Shown: positions 21,793-30,753 of the stretch, one piece after another
Layout: every line of letters begins with the position of its first letter
Numbering within the stretch: the first letter of the stretch is position 1
DNA from: Pseudomonas versuta
Lineage (GTDB): Bacteria; Pseudomonadota; Gammaproteobacteria; Pseudomonadales; Pseudomonadaceae
Length of the DNA stretch: 64,000 nt
Reading direction: 5' to 3'
Assembly (NCBI RefSeq): GCF_001294575.1
Contig: NZ_CP012676.1
Coordinates: 2,046,001 to 2,110,000 of the forward strand
Position numbers and translations under genes: made by a program
The notes under the pieces: generated by a model
What the model was told of the DNA's origin: nothing
Seen by the model: only the letters and a program-made list of their open reading frames with translations
Database searches by the model: none

Positions 21793-22803
21793 GTGAGTAT
21801 TAAAACTATCTTCGTTCAACCCGGCGGCGGTTATCAAAATGTGGTCGTCGGAAGCAGCGAAGCACGCGCCCCTGCCAGTGGAGAAATCACTGTACGTTTG
21901 CACGCCAACTCTTTGAATTATCATGATTTTGCTGTGGTCAGCGGTATGTGGGGGCCGAGTGAAAAGCGTATCCCCATGGCCGATGGCGCGGGTGAAGTCA
22001 TTGCCGTCGGCAAAGATGTCAGCGAGTTCAAGGTTGGTGATTCGGTAGTCAGCACCTTCTTCCCTGAGTGGATCGACGGCACCCCACAGGTTGAAGGCTT
22101 TGTCACCGTGCCCGGTGATGGCATCGACGGTTATGCCCGTGAGCAAGTGACTGCCAGCGTTAACGCATTCACCCTCGCACCTGCCGGCTACAGCCATGCA
22201 CAAGCCTCGACCCTGACCACGGCGGGCCTGACCGCATGGCGCGCCCTGATGGCCGATGACTCGCTCAAACCCGGGGACACTGTGTTGGTACAAGGCACTG
22301 GCGGGGTTTCGATCTTTGCCCTGCAATTTGCCAAAATGGCTGGCGCTACCGTGATCGCAACCTCCTCCAGCGATGAAAAACTCGAGCGCCTCAAAGCGCT
22401 GGGCGCAGATCATGTCATCAACTACCGCAAAGACCCTGACTGGGGCCAGACAGCCCGTGCGCTGACCAGTGGCCGCGGGGTTGATCACATCATCGAAGTC
22501 GGCGGCCCGGCGACCCTCGAACAGTCGATGATCGCCATTCGCGTGGCCGGGCATATCTCGATTATCGGTATTTTGAGCGGCGTCAGCGGTGAGATGAATT
22601 TTGTCCCTGCGCTGATCAAGCAAGTGCGCCTGCAAGGCGTGCTGGTGGGCAGCCGCAGCCAGCAGCAAGACATGGTTCGGGCGATCAATGCCAGCGGCAT
22701 GCAACCGGTCATCGATCGTCATTTCCCGCTGAGCGATATTGTTGAAGCATTCAAGTATCAGGAAACCAACCAGCATTTCGGCAAGATCGTGCTGGACATC
22801 TGA
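21793..22803 (+). CDS. MDR-family NAD(P)-dependent oxidoreductase
   Basis: 336-residue medium-chain dehydrogenase/reductase of the quinone-reductase/alcohol-dehydrogenase-like group. The N-terminal GroES-like fold (LNYHDFAVVSG) is followed by a Rossmann domain whose GTGGVSIFALQFA loop binds the nucleotide. The cysteine ligands of zinc alcohol dehydrogenases are absent, favouring a zinc-free NAD(P)H reductase. The start is GTG 21793 with GAGG upstream. It is paired with the ArsR-type gene in front; the substrate is unknown. Confidence 0.85.
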   Translation: MSIKTIFVQPGGGYQNVVVGSSEARAPASGEITVRLHANSLNYHDFAVVSGMWGPSEKRIPMADGAGEVIAVGKDVSEFKVGDSVVSTFFPEWIDGTPQVEGFVTVPGDGIDGYAREQVTASVNAFTLAPAGYSHAQASTLTTAGLTAWRALMADDSLKPGDTVLVQGTGGVSIFALQFAKMAGATVIATSSSDEKLERLKALGADHVINYRKDPDWGQTARALTSGRGVDHIIEVGGPATLEQSMIAIRVAGHISIIGILSGVSGEMNFVPALIKQVRLQGVLVGSRSQQQDMVRAINASGMQPVIDRHFPLSDIVEAFKYQETNQHFGKIVLDI

Positions 22804-22813
22804 CACCGCATCT

Positions 22814-22842
22814 CCGGTGGCGCATTGACAGTGCGTCACCGG
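22814..22842 (+). terminator. Hairpin after the oxidoreductase gene
   Basis: CCGGTGGCGCA and TGCGTCACCGG form an 11-bp stem (one G-U pair) with a seven-base loop, 11 bases past the stop. The following bases are only weakly U-rich, so termination efficiency is uncertain. Confidence 0.5.
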
Positions 22843-22882
22843 CTTCTCTAGATTCAGGCATTTACCCAGAGAGCTAAGCCTG

Positions 22883-23365
22883 ATGAGTCTTGAATCTGTC
22901 CGCGCATTTTTCCTCGCCAAAGCACCCGACCTGCACATCATTGAACTGGCCACCAGCACCGCCACCGTGGCCCTGGCTGCCGAGGCCCATGGCGTTGAGC
23001 CCGGCCAAATCGCCAAGACCCTGGCCTTTCGTGTCGGTGAACGCAATGTGCTGCTGGTTGCACGTGGCGATGCGCGTATCGATAACAAAAAAATCAAGAA
23101 TGCCCTGGGCAGCAAAGCCAAGATGCTTGATGCCGATACTGTCGTGGCCCTGACCAGTCACCCGGTGGGTGGCGTTTGCCCGTTCGGGCTTGCGACCGAT
23201 CTGGCGGTGTATTGCGACATTTCCCTTAAAGCGTTCACTGAAGTGATGCCTGCAGCCGGCGCTACCCACACCGCCGTGCGTATCAGCCCAGATCGAATGG
23301 CCGAACTGGTCAATGCCCAGTGGGTCGATGTCTGCCAGGCCAGCCAAACTGCAGAGGCCGTATAA
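22883..23365 (+). CDS. YbaK/EbsC-family aminoacyl-tRNA deacylase
   Basis: 160-residue trans-editing domain protein of the YbaK/ProX superfamily, which hydrolyses mischarged tRNA such as Cys-tRNA(Pro). The conserved lysine segment AKTLAFRV and the late GGVCPFGL motif are visible. The size matches the free-standing family. Its exact tRNA specificity cannot be read from sequence. Confidence 0.85.
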   Translation: MSLESVRAFFLAKAPDLHIIELATSTATVALAAEAHGVEPGQIAKTLAFRVGERNVLLVARGDARIDNKKIKNALGSKAKMLDADTVVALTSHPVGGVCPFGLATDLAVYCDISLKAFTEVMPAAGATHTAVRISPDRMAELVNAQWVDVCQASQTAEAV

Positions 23366-23528
23366 ACCGCTCTATTACGAGCAGTACAGAGGTGCAGGAC
23401 TGCTGTGCATATGGAAAGCATGGATGCTATCGATTATCATTATCCACTTCACATGCACCCTGCCTCGACTTCAATAAACCAACAAATGCGTGGCCGGGTG
23501 CTTTTTAAAGGACTAATTTGAGGCGCCC

Positions 23529-25400
23529 ATGCATCGCTTTTCTTTCAGCAAATCCTTGATTTGCGCCACCCTGGGGATTTTCACCCTGCCTGCTTTAGCG
23601 GCCTTTCAACCCGTATCCGAAGCCGCCCTGGCCGGTGAATCGGACAGATCCTGCCACTTCAACGCGGACACCAGTTACGACTGCACCTCGACCTATCGCT
23701 ACACCATCCTCACCAACAACGGTCGCGAAATGATTTCGCGCATCGACTTCAGCTTCCCGGAGTCTGACCGCCTGGAAGTCATCAAGGCCGAATCGACCCA
23801 ACCGGGCGCCAAACCGGTGCCACTGGCTGACACACAAATCGACACCCGGATGGCACCGAACCCGGACCAGGGGTTTTTACGCCTGAAGCAAACCTCGATC
23901 GCCTTCCCCAACCTGCGAATCGGCACGATGGTGAGCTATACCCTGCGCGAACACACAGCGGCCAAGCCGCTGAATCATGAGTTCCACTATGTGTGGGTGC
24001 TCCCACCCAATGCGGTGCGTATGGACCGTTCTAAAAGCAGTTTCAGCGCCGAAAAACCAATCGTGTGGCGCAGCGACCTGATGGATGACTTCACCTTTAC
24101 GCCGTCGACCGACAACAAAAGCCTGGTCATTGAACAAAAGGCACCGCGCTTCGTGAATTACGTCAACGAAGCCGGCAACGCTTACAGTCGCAACCTGCCA
24201 AGGGTTGAACTGGGCAGTTCGACCCGCCTGCAGGATTACTTCGGCGATTTTGCCCGGCGCTACACCGAAATTACCGGAGCCAGACTGCCTGCCATCAGTG
24301 CCAGGGCAGTGGCCGGCCTCAAAGGCTTGCCACCGGAGCAGCGGGTTTCGGGCCTGATGCAGCATATCCACGACAACTATCGTTATCTGGGCGACTGGCG
24401 AGCCAGTGATCGGGGCTACGTTCCTTTTACCCTCGCTGAAATCGAAGACCGTGGCTATGGCGACTGCAAAGACCTGGCGGTACTGCTCACCGCCATGCTC
24501 AATGCAAGCGGCATCGACGCGCAGACCACTTGGGTCAGCCGTGGCAACATGAGCCTCGGGCTGCTGTTGCCTGGCACCTCATCACCCAACCACGCCATCG
24601 TGCGTGCCCGGGTCAACGGTAAAGTCTGGTGGCTTGACCCGACCAACCCGGTGTTCTCGCCGGGGCGCTCCATGCCGGATATTCAAGATCGCTGGGCGCT
24701 GGTGATTGATCCACAAGGCACGGTGCGCCAGGAGCATATCCCGCAAGAACAACCTGTTGTCAGCACCCTGGTGCGAAAACAGGAACACTTCAACCCTGAT
24801 GGCACCGCACGCACCAGCGCCGACATCGAAATGAGCCAGATGCGCCTGATGAGATTGAGTGTGGCCGATACCCAGTCGGGTGTTTCAGGTACCGACCAGG
24901 ACCTTTGCGACGGCTTCAGCAAGGAACAGACCGACTGCACAATCACACGCCCGGCAACCGGTTTTGTGGTACCGCACAAATATCAGGTCAAGGCCGAACT
25001 CACAGATCTGCGCCCATTGAAGACGCTTTCGGGCCAGAGCGTGTACCAGCCCGCCTTCATGACTGAACGCTGGGATGATCTGGCCAATTACCGCCGCACC
25101 GGACAAAAGGCCGACTTGTATCTTGAAGATCCTGAAACCATGGACTACGAGATCACCCTGTCAGGGCTAAAGGTTGCACAGAACATTAAGAGCTGCACCG
25201 TGCGCTCGCCCTGGTTCGACATGGACCTGAACGGCAAACAGGTCGAGGGCCAATACCGTTACCAGTACCGCCTGACACAAAAACAACGCTGGTTGAGCCA
25301 TGACGACATCATGAGCGGCCCTTTCGACGCGATGCTCAAGGCCGCCAGAAACTGCAACGATCAGATGCAGCAAGTGGTGAAACTGCAAACCGCGGCATAG
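23529..25400 (+). CDS. Periplasmic DUF3857/transglutaminase-like protein
   Basis: 623 residues with a signal peptide ending near residue 24 (LPALA/A). An N-terminal DUF3857 domain (to about residue 230) is followed by a transglutaminase-core fold carrying the full Cys-His-Asp triad: GDCKDLAV (about residue 317), NHAIVRA and WWLDPTN. This suggests a secreted cysteine protease or peptide cross-linking/cleaving activity. It stands alone and ends at a bidirectional terminator shared with pgm. The substrate is unknown. Confidence 0.85.
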   Translation: MHRFSFSKSLICATLGIFTLPALAAFQPVSEAALAGESDRSCHFNADTSYDCTSTYRYTILTNNGREMISRIDFSFPESDRLEVIKAESTQPGAKPVPLADTQIDTRMAPNPDQGFLRLKQTSIAFPNLRIGTMVSYTLREHTAAKPLNHEFHYVWVLPPNAVRMDRSKSSFSAEKPIVWRSDLMDDFTFTPSTDNKSLVIEQKAPRFVNYVNEAGNAYSRNLPRVELGSSTRLQDYFGDFARRYTEITGARLPAISARAVAGLKGLPPEQRVSGLMQHIHDNYRYLGDWRASDRGYVPFTLAEIEDRGYGDCKDLAVLLTAMLNASGIDAQTTWVSRGNMSLGLLLPGTSSPNHAIVRARVNGKVWWLDPTNPVFSPGRSMPDIQDRWALVIDPQGTVRQEHIPQEQPVVSTLVRKQEHFNPDGTARTSADIEMSQMRLMRLSVADTQSGVSGTDQDLCDGFSKEQTDCTITRPATGFVVPHKYQVKAELTDLRPLKTLSGQSVYQPAFMTERWDDLANYRRTGQKADLYLEDPETMDYEITLSGLKVAQNIKSCTVRSPWFDMDLNGKQVEGQYRYQYRLTQKQRWLSHDDIMSGPFDAMLKAARNCNDQMQQVVKLQTAA

Positions 25401-25415
25401 TTAATCAAACGGCTA

Positions 25416-25454
25416 CAAAAAAGCCTGGCCCTCTTGCGGGGGCCAGGCTTTTTA
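25416..25454. terminator. Bidirectional rho-independent terminator
   Basis: The stem AAAAAGCCTGGCC/GGCCAGGCTTTTT around a short C/G-rich loop lies between the convergent stops of the DUF3857 gene and pgm. It has A and T runs on both flanks, so it can serve both strands. Confidence 0.9.
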
Positions 25455-25466
25455 TTGAGTCCGCTA

Positions 25467-27107
25467 TCAGGCGATCGCGGTATCCACCAACACCTGGGCT
25501 TCCTCTACCAGACGGTTCAGATGTTCGTCACCGATAAAGCTCTCGGCGTAGATTTTGTAGATGTCTTCGGTGCCCGAAGGACGTGCCGCAAACCAGCCGT
25601 TTTCGGTCATCACCTTAAGCCCGCCAATCGGCTGGTCGTTACCCGGCGCATGACTGAGAATTTGGGTAATGGCTTCGCCTGCCAGACTTGTGGATTTGAC
25701 TTGCTCCGGCGACAACTTGCCAAGCAGGGCCTTCTGCTGCGGCGTGGCCTTGGCATCGACCCGGGTCGAGAACGGCAGGCCCAGATCTTCGGTCATTTTC
25801 TGGTACAGCTGCGAAGGATCACGGCCGGTACGGGCCGTCATTTCTGCGGCCAGCAGCGAAGGAATCAGGCCATCCTTGTCGGTCGACCAGACACTGCCGT
25901 CCAGACGCAGGAACGAGGCCCCGGCGCTTTCCTCACCACCAAAGCCCAGCGAGCCATCAAACAGGCCATCAGCAAACCACTTGAACCCCACCGGCACTTC
26001 GTACAGGCGGCGCCCCAGACGGGCCGCAACCCGATCAATCAGGCCGCTGCTGACGACAGTCTTGCCGACGGCTGCATCTGCACGCCATTGCGGGCGATTC
26101 TGGAACAGATAGTCGATGGACACCGCCAGGTAGTTGTTGGGGGCCAAAAGACCGCCTGAAGGGGTAACAATCCCGTGACGGTCGTGGTCCGGGTCGCAGG
26201 CAAAGGCCACGTCGAAACGCTCCTTAAGGCCAATCAGACCCTGCATCGCGTAGCTGGAGGACGGGTCCATGCGGATGCGCCCGTCCCAGTCCACACACAT
26301 GAAGCGGAAGGTCGGATCTACCGAAGTATTCACCACTTCCAGATTCAGGCCGTAATGCTCGCCGATTGCCGACCAGTAGTTCACACCCGCGCCACCCAAT
26401 GGGTCCACGCCCAAGCGCAGATTGGCGCCGCGCAGGGTATCCATATCGATCACGTTCTTGAGATCGGCGACATAGGTGTTCAGGTAGTCGTGACGATGGG
26501 TGGTACCGGCTTTCAGGGCTTGCTCGTAACTGATACGTTTGACACATGCCAGCCTGGCTGCAAGCAACTCGTTGGCCTTGGCCTCGATCCACTTGGTGAC
26601 ATCGGTATCGGCCGGGCCGCCGTTAGGCGGGTTGTACTTGAAACCGCCACTTTCAGGCGGGTTGTGCGAGGGAGTAATGACTACGCCATCGGCCAGGCCC
26701 GAAGTGCGGCCACGGTTGTAGCAAATGATTGCGTGGGAGATGGCCGGGGTCGGGGTGTATTCGTCACCTGCGGCGATCATGGTTTCGACGCCATTGGCGG
26801 CAAACACTTCGAGCGCACTGGCACCTGCAGGCGTCGATAATGCATGGGTGTCGATGCCAACAAACAGCGGACCGTTGATGCCTTTCATCTGCCGGTAAAG
26901 GCAAATGGCCTGGCTGATGGCCAATACATGCCACTCATTGAAACTCAGCTCAAACGAACTGCCGCGGTGACCGGAAGTACCAAAGGCGACACGCTGGGTG
27001 GCGATCGCTGCATCAGGTTGACCGGTGTAATAAGCGGTCACCAGTCGCGGAATATCGACCAGCAATTGAGCTGGAGCCGGTTTGCCCGCAAGAGGACTGA
27101 GAGTCAT
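25467..27107 (-). CDS. pgm: Alpha-D-glucose phosphate-specific phosphoglucomutase
   Basis: 546-residue enzyme interconverting glucose-6-phosphate and glucose-1-phosphate. The phosphoserine loop [11 protein letters not shown], the metal-binding DPDHDRHG motif, the sugar-binding GGEESAG loop and the C-terminal phosphate-binding [10 protein letters not shown] are all present. Its product is the substrate of GalU, also in this window, and so leads to UDP-glucose for cellulose and LPS. Confidence 0.95.
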   Translation of the reverse strand: MTLSPLAGKPAPAQLLVDIPRLVTAYYTGQPDAAIATQRVAFGTSGHRGSSFELSFNEWHVLAISQAICLYRQMKGINGPLFVGIDTHALSTPAGASALEVFAANGVETMIAAGDEYTPTPAISHAIICYNRGRTSGLADGVVITPSHNPPESGGFKYNPPNGGPADTDVTKWIEAKANELLAARLACVKRISYEQALKAGTTHRHDYLNTYVADLKNVIDMDTLRGANLRLGVDPLGGAGVNYWSAIGEHYGLNLEVVNTSVDPTFRFMCVDWDGRIRMDPSSSYAMQGLIGLKERFDVAFACDPDHDRHGIVTPSGGLLAPNNYLAVSIDYLFQNRPQWRADAAVGKTVVSSGLIDRVAARLGRRLYEVPVGFKWFADGLFDGSLGFGGEESAGASFLRLDGSVWSTDKDGLIPSLLAAEMTARTGRDPSQLYQKMTEDLGLPFSTRVDAKATPQQKALLGKLSPEQVKSTSLAGEAITQILSHAPGNDQPIGGLKVMTENGWFAARPSGTEDIYKIYAESFIGDEHLNRLVEEAQVLVDTAIA

Positions 27108-27291
27108 GCAAAACCTCGGGAAATAAATGATTCGGAGGAAAAAAGCAGTTTACTGGCAGTTCGACATTGGCGCGAAGCAATCTATCCCTGCAAGCGCAGC
27201 AGTTTTGCACTTAAATAGCCTTTTAGTTGTCTGATACAGCCCATAGATTCACTTGATCCACATTTTTAATGTTCTGAAATAAGGAAGCAGC

Positions 27292-27774
27292 ATGAAACCA
27301 CTCGTGATCAGCGCGGCCCTGGTACTTTCGCTGAGTACGCTGTGCGGCGTCGCCAACGCAGCCAAACCGGAGGGCCTGGCACCCTGGCCAAAAGCCGAAG
27401 CGGGCTACAGCCGACAAGTCATTCACCTGCCCAAGCAAAAAAACGAAGACGATTACAAAGTCCAGATCATTGCGGGCAAGACCCTGCAGGTTGACTGCAA
27501 CCAGCAGCGTCTGGGCGGCAAGCTGGAAGAAAAAACCCTCAAGGGCTGGGGCTATCCGATGTACCGCCTGAGCAAGGTCAGCGGCCCCATGAGCACAATG
27601 ATGGCCTGCCCCGAGGGCAAGGCACATCCTGAGTTCGTACCGGTGGTCGGTGATGGCTTCATGCTGCGCTACAACAGCAAGTTACCCATTGTGGTCTATG
27701 TGCCCAAGGACATCGAAGTGCGCTACCGGATCTGGTCGGCATCCAAGCAGATCAAACAGGCTGTCAGCGAATAA
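27292..27774 (+). CDS. eco: Ecotin, periplasmic serine protease inhibitor
   Basis: 160-residue protein with a signal peptide (cleavage near ANA/AK). The mature sequence follows E. coli ecotin closely: a [23 protein letters not shown] block, a reactive loop [10 protein letters not shown] with Met at P1, and the [15 protein letters not shown] strand. The two cysteines of the reactive-loop disulfide are conserved. Ecotin dimers inhibit trypsin-like proteases, including neutrophil elastase, and may protect the cell from host or competitor proteases. Confidence 0.93.
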   Translation: MKPLVISAALVLSLSTLCGVANAAKPEGLAPWPKAEAGYSRQVIHLPKQKNEDDYKVQIIAGKTLQVDCNQQRLGGKLEEKTLKGWGYPMYRLSKVSGPMSTMMACPEGKAHPEFVPVVGDGFMLRYNSKLPIVVYVPKDIEVRYRIWSASKQIKQAVSE

Positions 27775-27788
27775 ACACCCATGAATAA

Positions 27789-27891
27789 CCCGTAGTCGCT
27801 GACGCGGAACGAAGGCTGCGATAAGGCATCTTTAACAGTGCGACCCCTGCGGGCTCGATCGCAGCCTTCGTTCCTTGTCAGCGACTACGGG
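27789..27891. repeat. Long inverted repeat, 34-bp arms
   Basis: The arm at 27789-27822 is the reverse complement of 27858-27891 with two mismatches. Each arm includes CGTAGTCGCTGAC and GAAGGCTGCGAT. The 35-base spacer is unrelated. It separates the convergent eco and sugar dehydrogenase genes. A single arm of the same family recurs at 60973-61030, so this is a dispersed repeat. Confidence 0.85.
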
Positions 27892-27900
27892 CTCTGGTGG

Positions 27901-29049
27901 CTATTGCAAGCCGATGCGATACAACGCGCCGTTGCTTTCATCGGTCAATACATACAAATAACCATCCGGGCCCTGGCGCACGTCACGGATTCGCGCGTTC
28001 AGACCGCCCAGCAGGCGCTCTTCATGCACCACCTTGTCGCCATCAAGCTGTAGCCGAATCAGGTCTTTATCGGCCAGCGCACCGATAAACAGGTTGTGCT
28101 GCCAGGGTTTGAAGCGCTGCGCATCGTAGAACGCCATCCCGCTGATGCCGGGAGACTTCTCCCACACATGGTGAGGCCCTGTTGTCCCTTCTGCCGTTTT
28201 GCCCCGGGCTTCAGAGATGGGTTGCGATGAGTAGTCGATGCCATGGGTCGCCAGCGGCCAGCCGTAGTTCTTGCCACGCTCGATCAGGTTGATTTCGTCG
28301 CCTCCTTTGGGACCGTGCTCATGGCTCCAAAGCGTCCCGGTCCAGGGGTTCAAGGTGGCCCCCTGCTGATTGCGGTGCCCATATGACCAGATTTCCGGGC
28401 GTACCCCATCCTGGCCCACAAACGGATTGTCGGCGGGGACTCGTCCGTCAGGGTAGATCCGCACAACTTTGCCTTGCAGCTTGTCGAGATCCTGGGAAGC
28501 AGGCCGCTGATTATTTTCGCCAAGGGCAATAAACAGGTAGCCGTCACGATCGAAAACCAGGCGTGAACCGAAGTGGTTGCCAGTGGAGAGTTTGGGTTCC
28601 TGGCGAAAGATCACCTCAAAGTTGCTCAGCCGGGTCAAATCATCGGATAACCGGCCCCGGCCAACAGTGGTTCCCGCTTTACCGTCTTCACCACCGCCTT
28701 CGGCATAGGACACGTACACCAGACGATCCTCGGCAAAGCTGGGGGACAGCACTATATCCAGCAGGCCGCCCTGCCCTTTGGCCCATACCTGGGGAACACC
28801 GGAAAGAGGCGCAGAGAGTTTTCCGGCCGGGCTTACGACACGCAGGTTACCGGGGCGCTCGGTGACCAGAATACCTTGCTGGTCCGGCAGAAAAGCCAGC
28901 GCCCAGGGGTGTTGAAGGCCTTCCACAACAGGCGTAGCAGTAATTGTTCCCGTCTCGGAGGCAAAGGTGCGCGGCGCATCGGCATGGGCCGTGAAAGCCA
29001 CACTGAGTAGCGAGGTGGCGCATAACGTGGCCAGGGTTTTTCTCAACAT
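27901..29049 (-). CDS. PQQ-dependent aldose sugar dehydrogenase (YliI-like)
   Basis: 382-residue periplasmic protein with a signal peptide ending near AHADA. It has the six-bladed soluble glucose dehydrogenase fold: LQHPWALAFLPDQQGILVTERPG at the first blade, HFGSRLVFDRDGYLF and the SHEHGPKGGDEIN active-site loop with the catalytic His. It would oxidise aldoses with PQQ. The gene stands alone, 18 bases downstream of a small proline-rich secreted protein. Confidence 0.88.
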   Translation of the reverse strand: MLRKTLATLCATSLLSVAFTAHADAPRTFASETGTITATPVVEGLQHPWALAFLPDQQGILVTERPGNLRVVSPAGKLSAPLSGVPQVWAKGQGGLLDIVLSPSFAEDRLVYVSYAEGGGEDGKAGTTVGRGRLSDDLTRLSNFEVIFRQEPKLSTGNHFGSRLVFDRDGYLFIALGENNQRPASQDLDKLQGKVVRIYPDGRVPADNPFVGQDGVRPEIWSYGHRNQQGATLNPWTGTLWSHEHGPKGGDEINLIERGKNYGWPLATHGIDYSSQPISEARGKTAEGTTGPHHVWEKSPGISGMAFYDAQRFKPWQHNLFIGALADKDLIRLQLDGDKVVHEERLLGGLNARIRDVRQGPDGYLYVLTDESNGALYRIGLQ

Positions 29050-29067
29050 CGGCTCTTCCTTGGTCGA

Positions 29068-29409
29068 TTAACGATTGTCTCGCGGCTGTAGCGATGGAGC
29101 AGTTGGCTTGATGGTGCGCGGCGGTGTCTGGCTGCGCGGGTAACCATTACCGATTTGCCCGTTTTCGATAGACGGCTGGCGTACCGCCGGAGCTGTCGAC
29201 GGGCCTCTTGTCGCCGGCGTGGCGGGGATCGTGCCCTGTCGGCTGTTGGGGTTGATGCGCCGGATTGTATTGTCGGCGGGAGCAGAATTGGGGCTCAGGG
29301 TATTTTGAGCCACCCACCCGGCTTGGGAAGAGGTATCGGCCAGCGCCTGGGTGGCAAGTACAGATCCCAGGAGCAGGCATAAATAGCTGGACCGGATCAT
29401 ATTCATCAT
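29068..29409 (-). CDS. Small secreted Pro/Thr/Arg-rich protein (113 aa)
   Basis: Starting at ATG 29409 (MMNMIRSSYLCLLLG), a signal peptide ends near TQALA. The mature chain is low in hydrophobic residues and rich in Pro, Ser, Thr, Asn and Arg, with PATPATRGPSTAP and SQTPPRTIKPTAP stretches, so it is probably disordered. The frame is open to 29469, but that extension is unlikely. The function is unknown; it lies just ahead of the PQQ sugar dehydrogenase and may be cotranscribed. Confidence 0.65.
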   Translation of the reverse strand: MMNMIRSSYLCLLLGSVLATQALADTSSQAGWVAQNTLSPNSAPADNTIRRINPNSRQGTIPATPATRGPSTAPAVRQPSIENGQIGNGYPRSQTPPRTIKPTAPSLQPRDNR

Positions 29410-29465
29410 CGCCCCCGTGGTTTGTTCATCCCATTGATCATTTGAGGGGCCGCTCACTGACAGGT

Positions 29466-29972
29466 TCAATCTTCAGGGCCGATCTCTATGACGACTGACT
29501 CGCGCGCCTCCTCTAAAAGCGCCTGACGACAGACCTGATAACAGTCTTCGATATGACCGTTGCCGACCATTTTCATCACGCCAAAGCTGATTGTTGCTGC
29601 GACCGCCTGCCCCACAAAAGGGACAAAGCGAATCACCGACTTGGTCGCCACCTTGGTGCCCATCTTGCGTACCAGCGACATGACCAGCGTTCGACTGATG
29701 AATTTACCGATGACCTCACTGCCAATGCCGGAAACCGCAACCACAATCAGGCGCCTGGACCGCGAGTCCAGCCTCTCGATTTGCTGCGGGGTCAATCCGA
29801 ACTTGCTGTTGATGGCCGGCAACATTTCCACCAGCAGCGCCACATCGGTGCCGATATCCAGGCCCGGGATCGGAATGGCAGCAGCACCCGCCGACACGGC
29901 TGAGCGCTTGGTGACCATGGACTTGCATTCGTCACGAATGCGATCAAGCTCAGCCAATGACCTGATTAACAT
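29466..29972 (-). CDS. Uncharacterised protein with amphipathic/hydrophobic helices (168 aa)
   Basis: No signal peptide. The sequence alternates charged helices with hydrophobic Gly/Ala/Val-rich segments (AGAAAIPIPGLDIGTDVALLVEML, then VGQAVAATISFGVMKMVG), which resemble the membrane-associated domain found with IRG/Era-like GTPases (DUF697-like). That link is tentative. It is preceded by a G-rich ribosome site and lies 56 bases upstream of the small secreted protein. The role is unknown. Confidence 0.7.
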   Translation of the reverse strand: MLIRSLAELDRIRDECKSMVTKRSAVSAGAAAIPIPGLDIGTDVALLVEMLPAINSKFGLTPQQIERLDSRSRRLIVVAVSGIGSEVIGKFISRTLVMSLVRKMGTKVATKSVIRFVPFVGQAVAATISFGVMKMVGNGHIEDCYQVCRQALLEEARESVVIEIGPED

Positions 29973-30137
29973 AGGGTTCCCCCTGACAAATAGAGATAAA
30001 GCGGACGTAGTCTACTACGGCCTTCAGACCGCCAAGGCAGGTCTATTCTTGATGTAGAGGGTAGACGGGGCGAGAAATTCACAAGGACAGATGAGGTTTT
30101 TTTGCAGCGCACGGGTCAGGACCCGGAGGGGGGGGAT

Positions 30138-30166
30138 TAGCCTGTACTCTCGTGAAGTACAGGCTA
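30138..30166. terminator. Perfect hairpin after hdeA
   Basis: TAGCCTGTACT and AGTACAGGCTA form an 11-bp perfect stem with a seven-base loop, six bases beyond the hdeA stop. There is no U tract, so it may protect the 3' end rather than terminate. Confidence 0.5.
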
Positions 30167-30171
30167 GCGCA

Positions 30172-30486
30172 TTACACGTCTTTTTTGACTTTGGCCCACT
30201 CGGACTTGATTTTTTGCACGAAGGATTCTGTCGGCGTTTCCTTGCAGGCAGTGATTACCAGCGGGGTGATTTTGGCAATGCCGTCCACGTCCAGTACTGC
30301 ATCCTCAACCTGGCCTTTCTTGTTCACTGCTTCACCCAGACCGATAGCAGTGGGTTGATAGCTTTCATCAACTGCCAGAAAATCCGCGCACGTCCATTTC
30401 GCAACAGGCTGCTTGGCATCAGCTTGTGCCAAGCCCGACAGTGCTACAAGACTGACAGCGCTCAACAGCAGAATGTGCTTCTTCAT
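30172..30486 (-). CDS. hdeA: HdeA-family periplasmic acid-stress chaperone
   Basis: 104 residues with a signal peptide (cleavage near AQA/DA). The mature sequence WTCADFLAVDESYQPTAIG... and the second Cys in VITACKE match the HdeA fold, with its single disulfide. HdeA-type proteins unfold at low pH and bind other periplasmic proteins. It is flanked by AT-rich sequence on its upstream side. Confidence 0.88.
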   Translation of the reverse strand: MKKHILLLSAVSLVALSGLAQADAKQPVAKWTCADFLAVDESYQPTAIGLGEAVNKKGQVEDAVLDVDGIAKITPLVITACKETPTESFVQKIKSEWAKVKKDV

Positions 30487-30753
30487 ATGAATATTTCCCT
30501 ATTATCAAAAAGAGTCGATGTATTTCTTCCTGCCGCCAAGAACATAGTAGTGAATGCATTAGCTGTCAAAAAATCACTACAACTTATTTATTCTTTCAGC
30601 GCCTGAAACACTATGAATTTTTATTTAAAAGACACACTAAACCCGAACAGAAATCACGTTATCCGTTCAGCACCTTTATTAACTAAGCCCCCAAGTTTCG
30701 CAGGATCCCGACACTCGGTCAGGATGCCTGCTGCATTGGGTATGCCGGGCCGT

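Noticed and set aside
21775..23121. 448-residue minus-strand frame across the oxidoreductase and ybaK genes
   Set aside because: Covers two well-recognised plus-strand genes; its translation has no family match.
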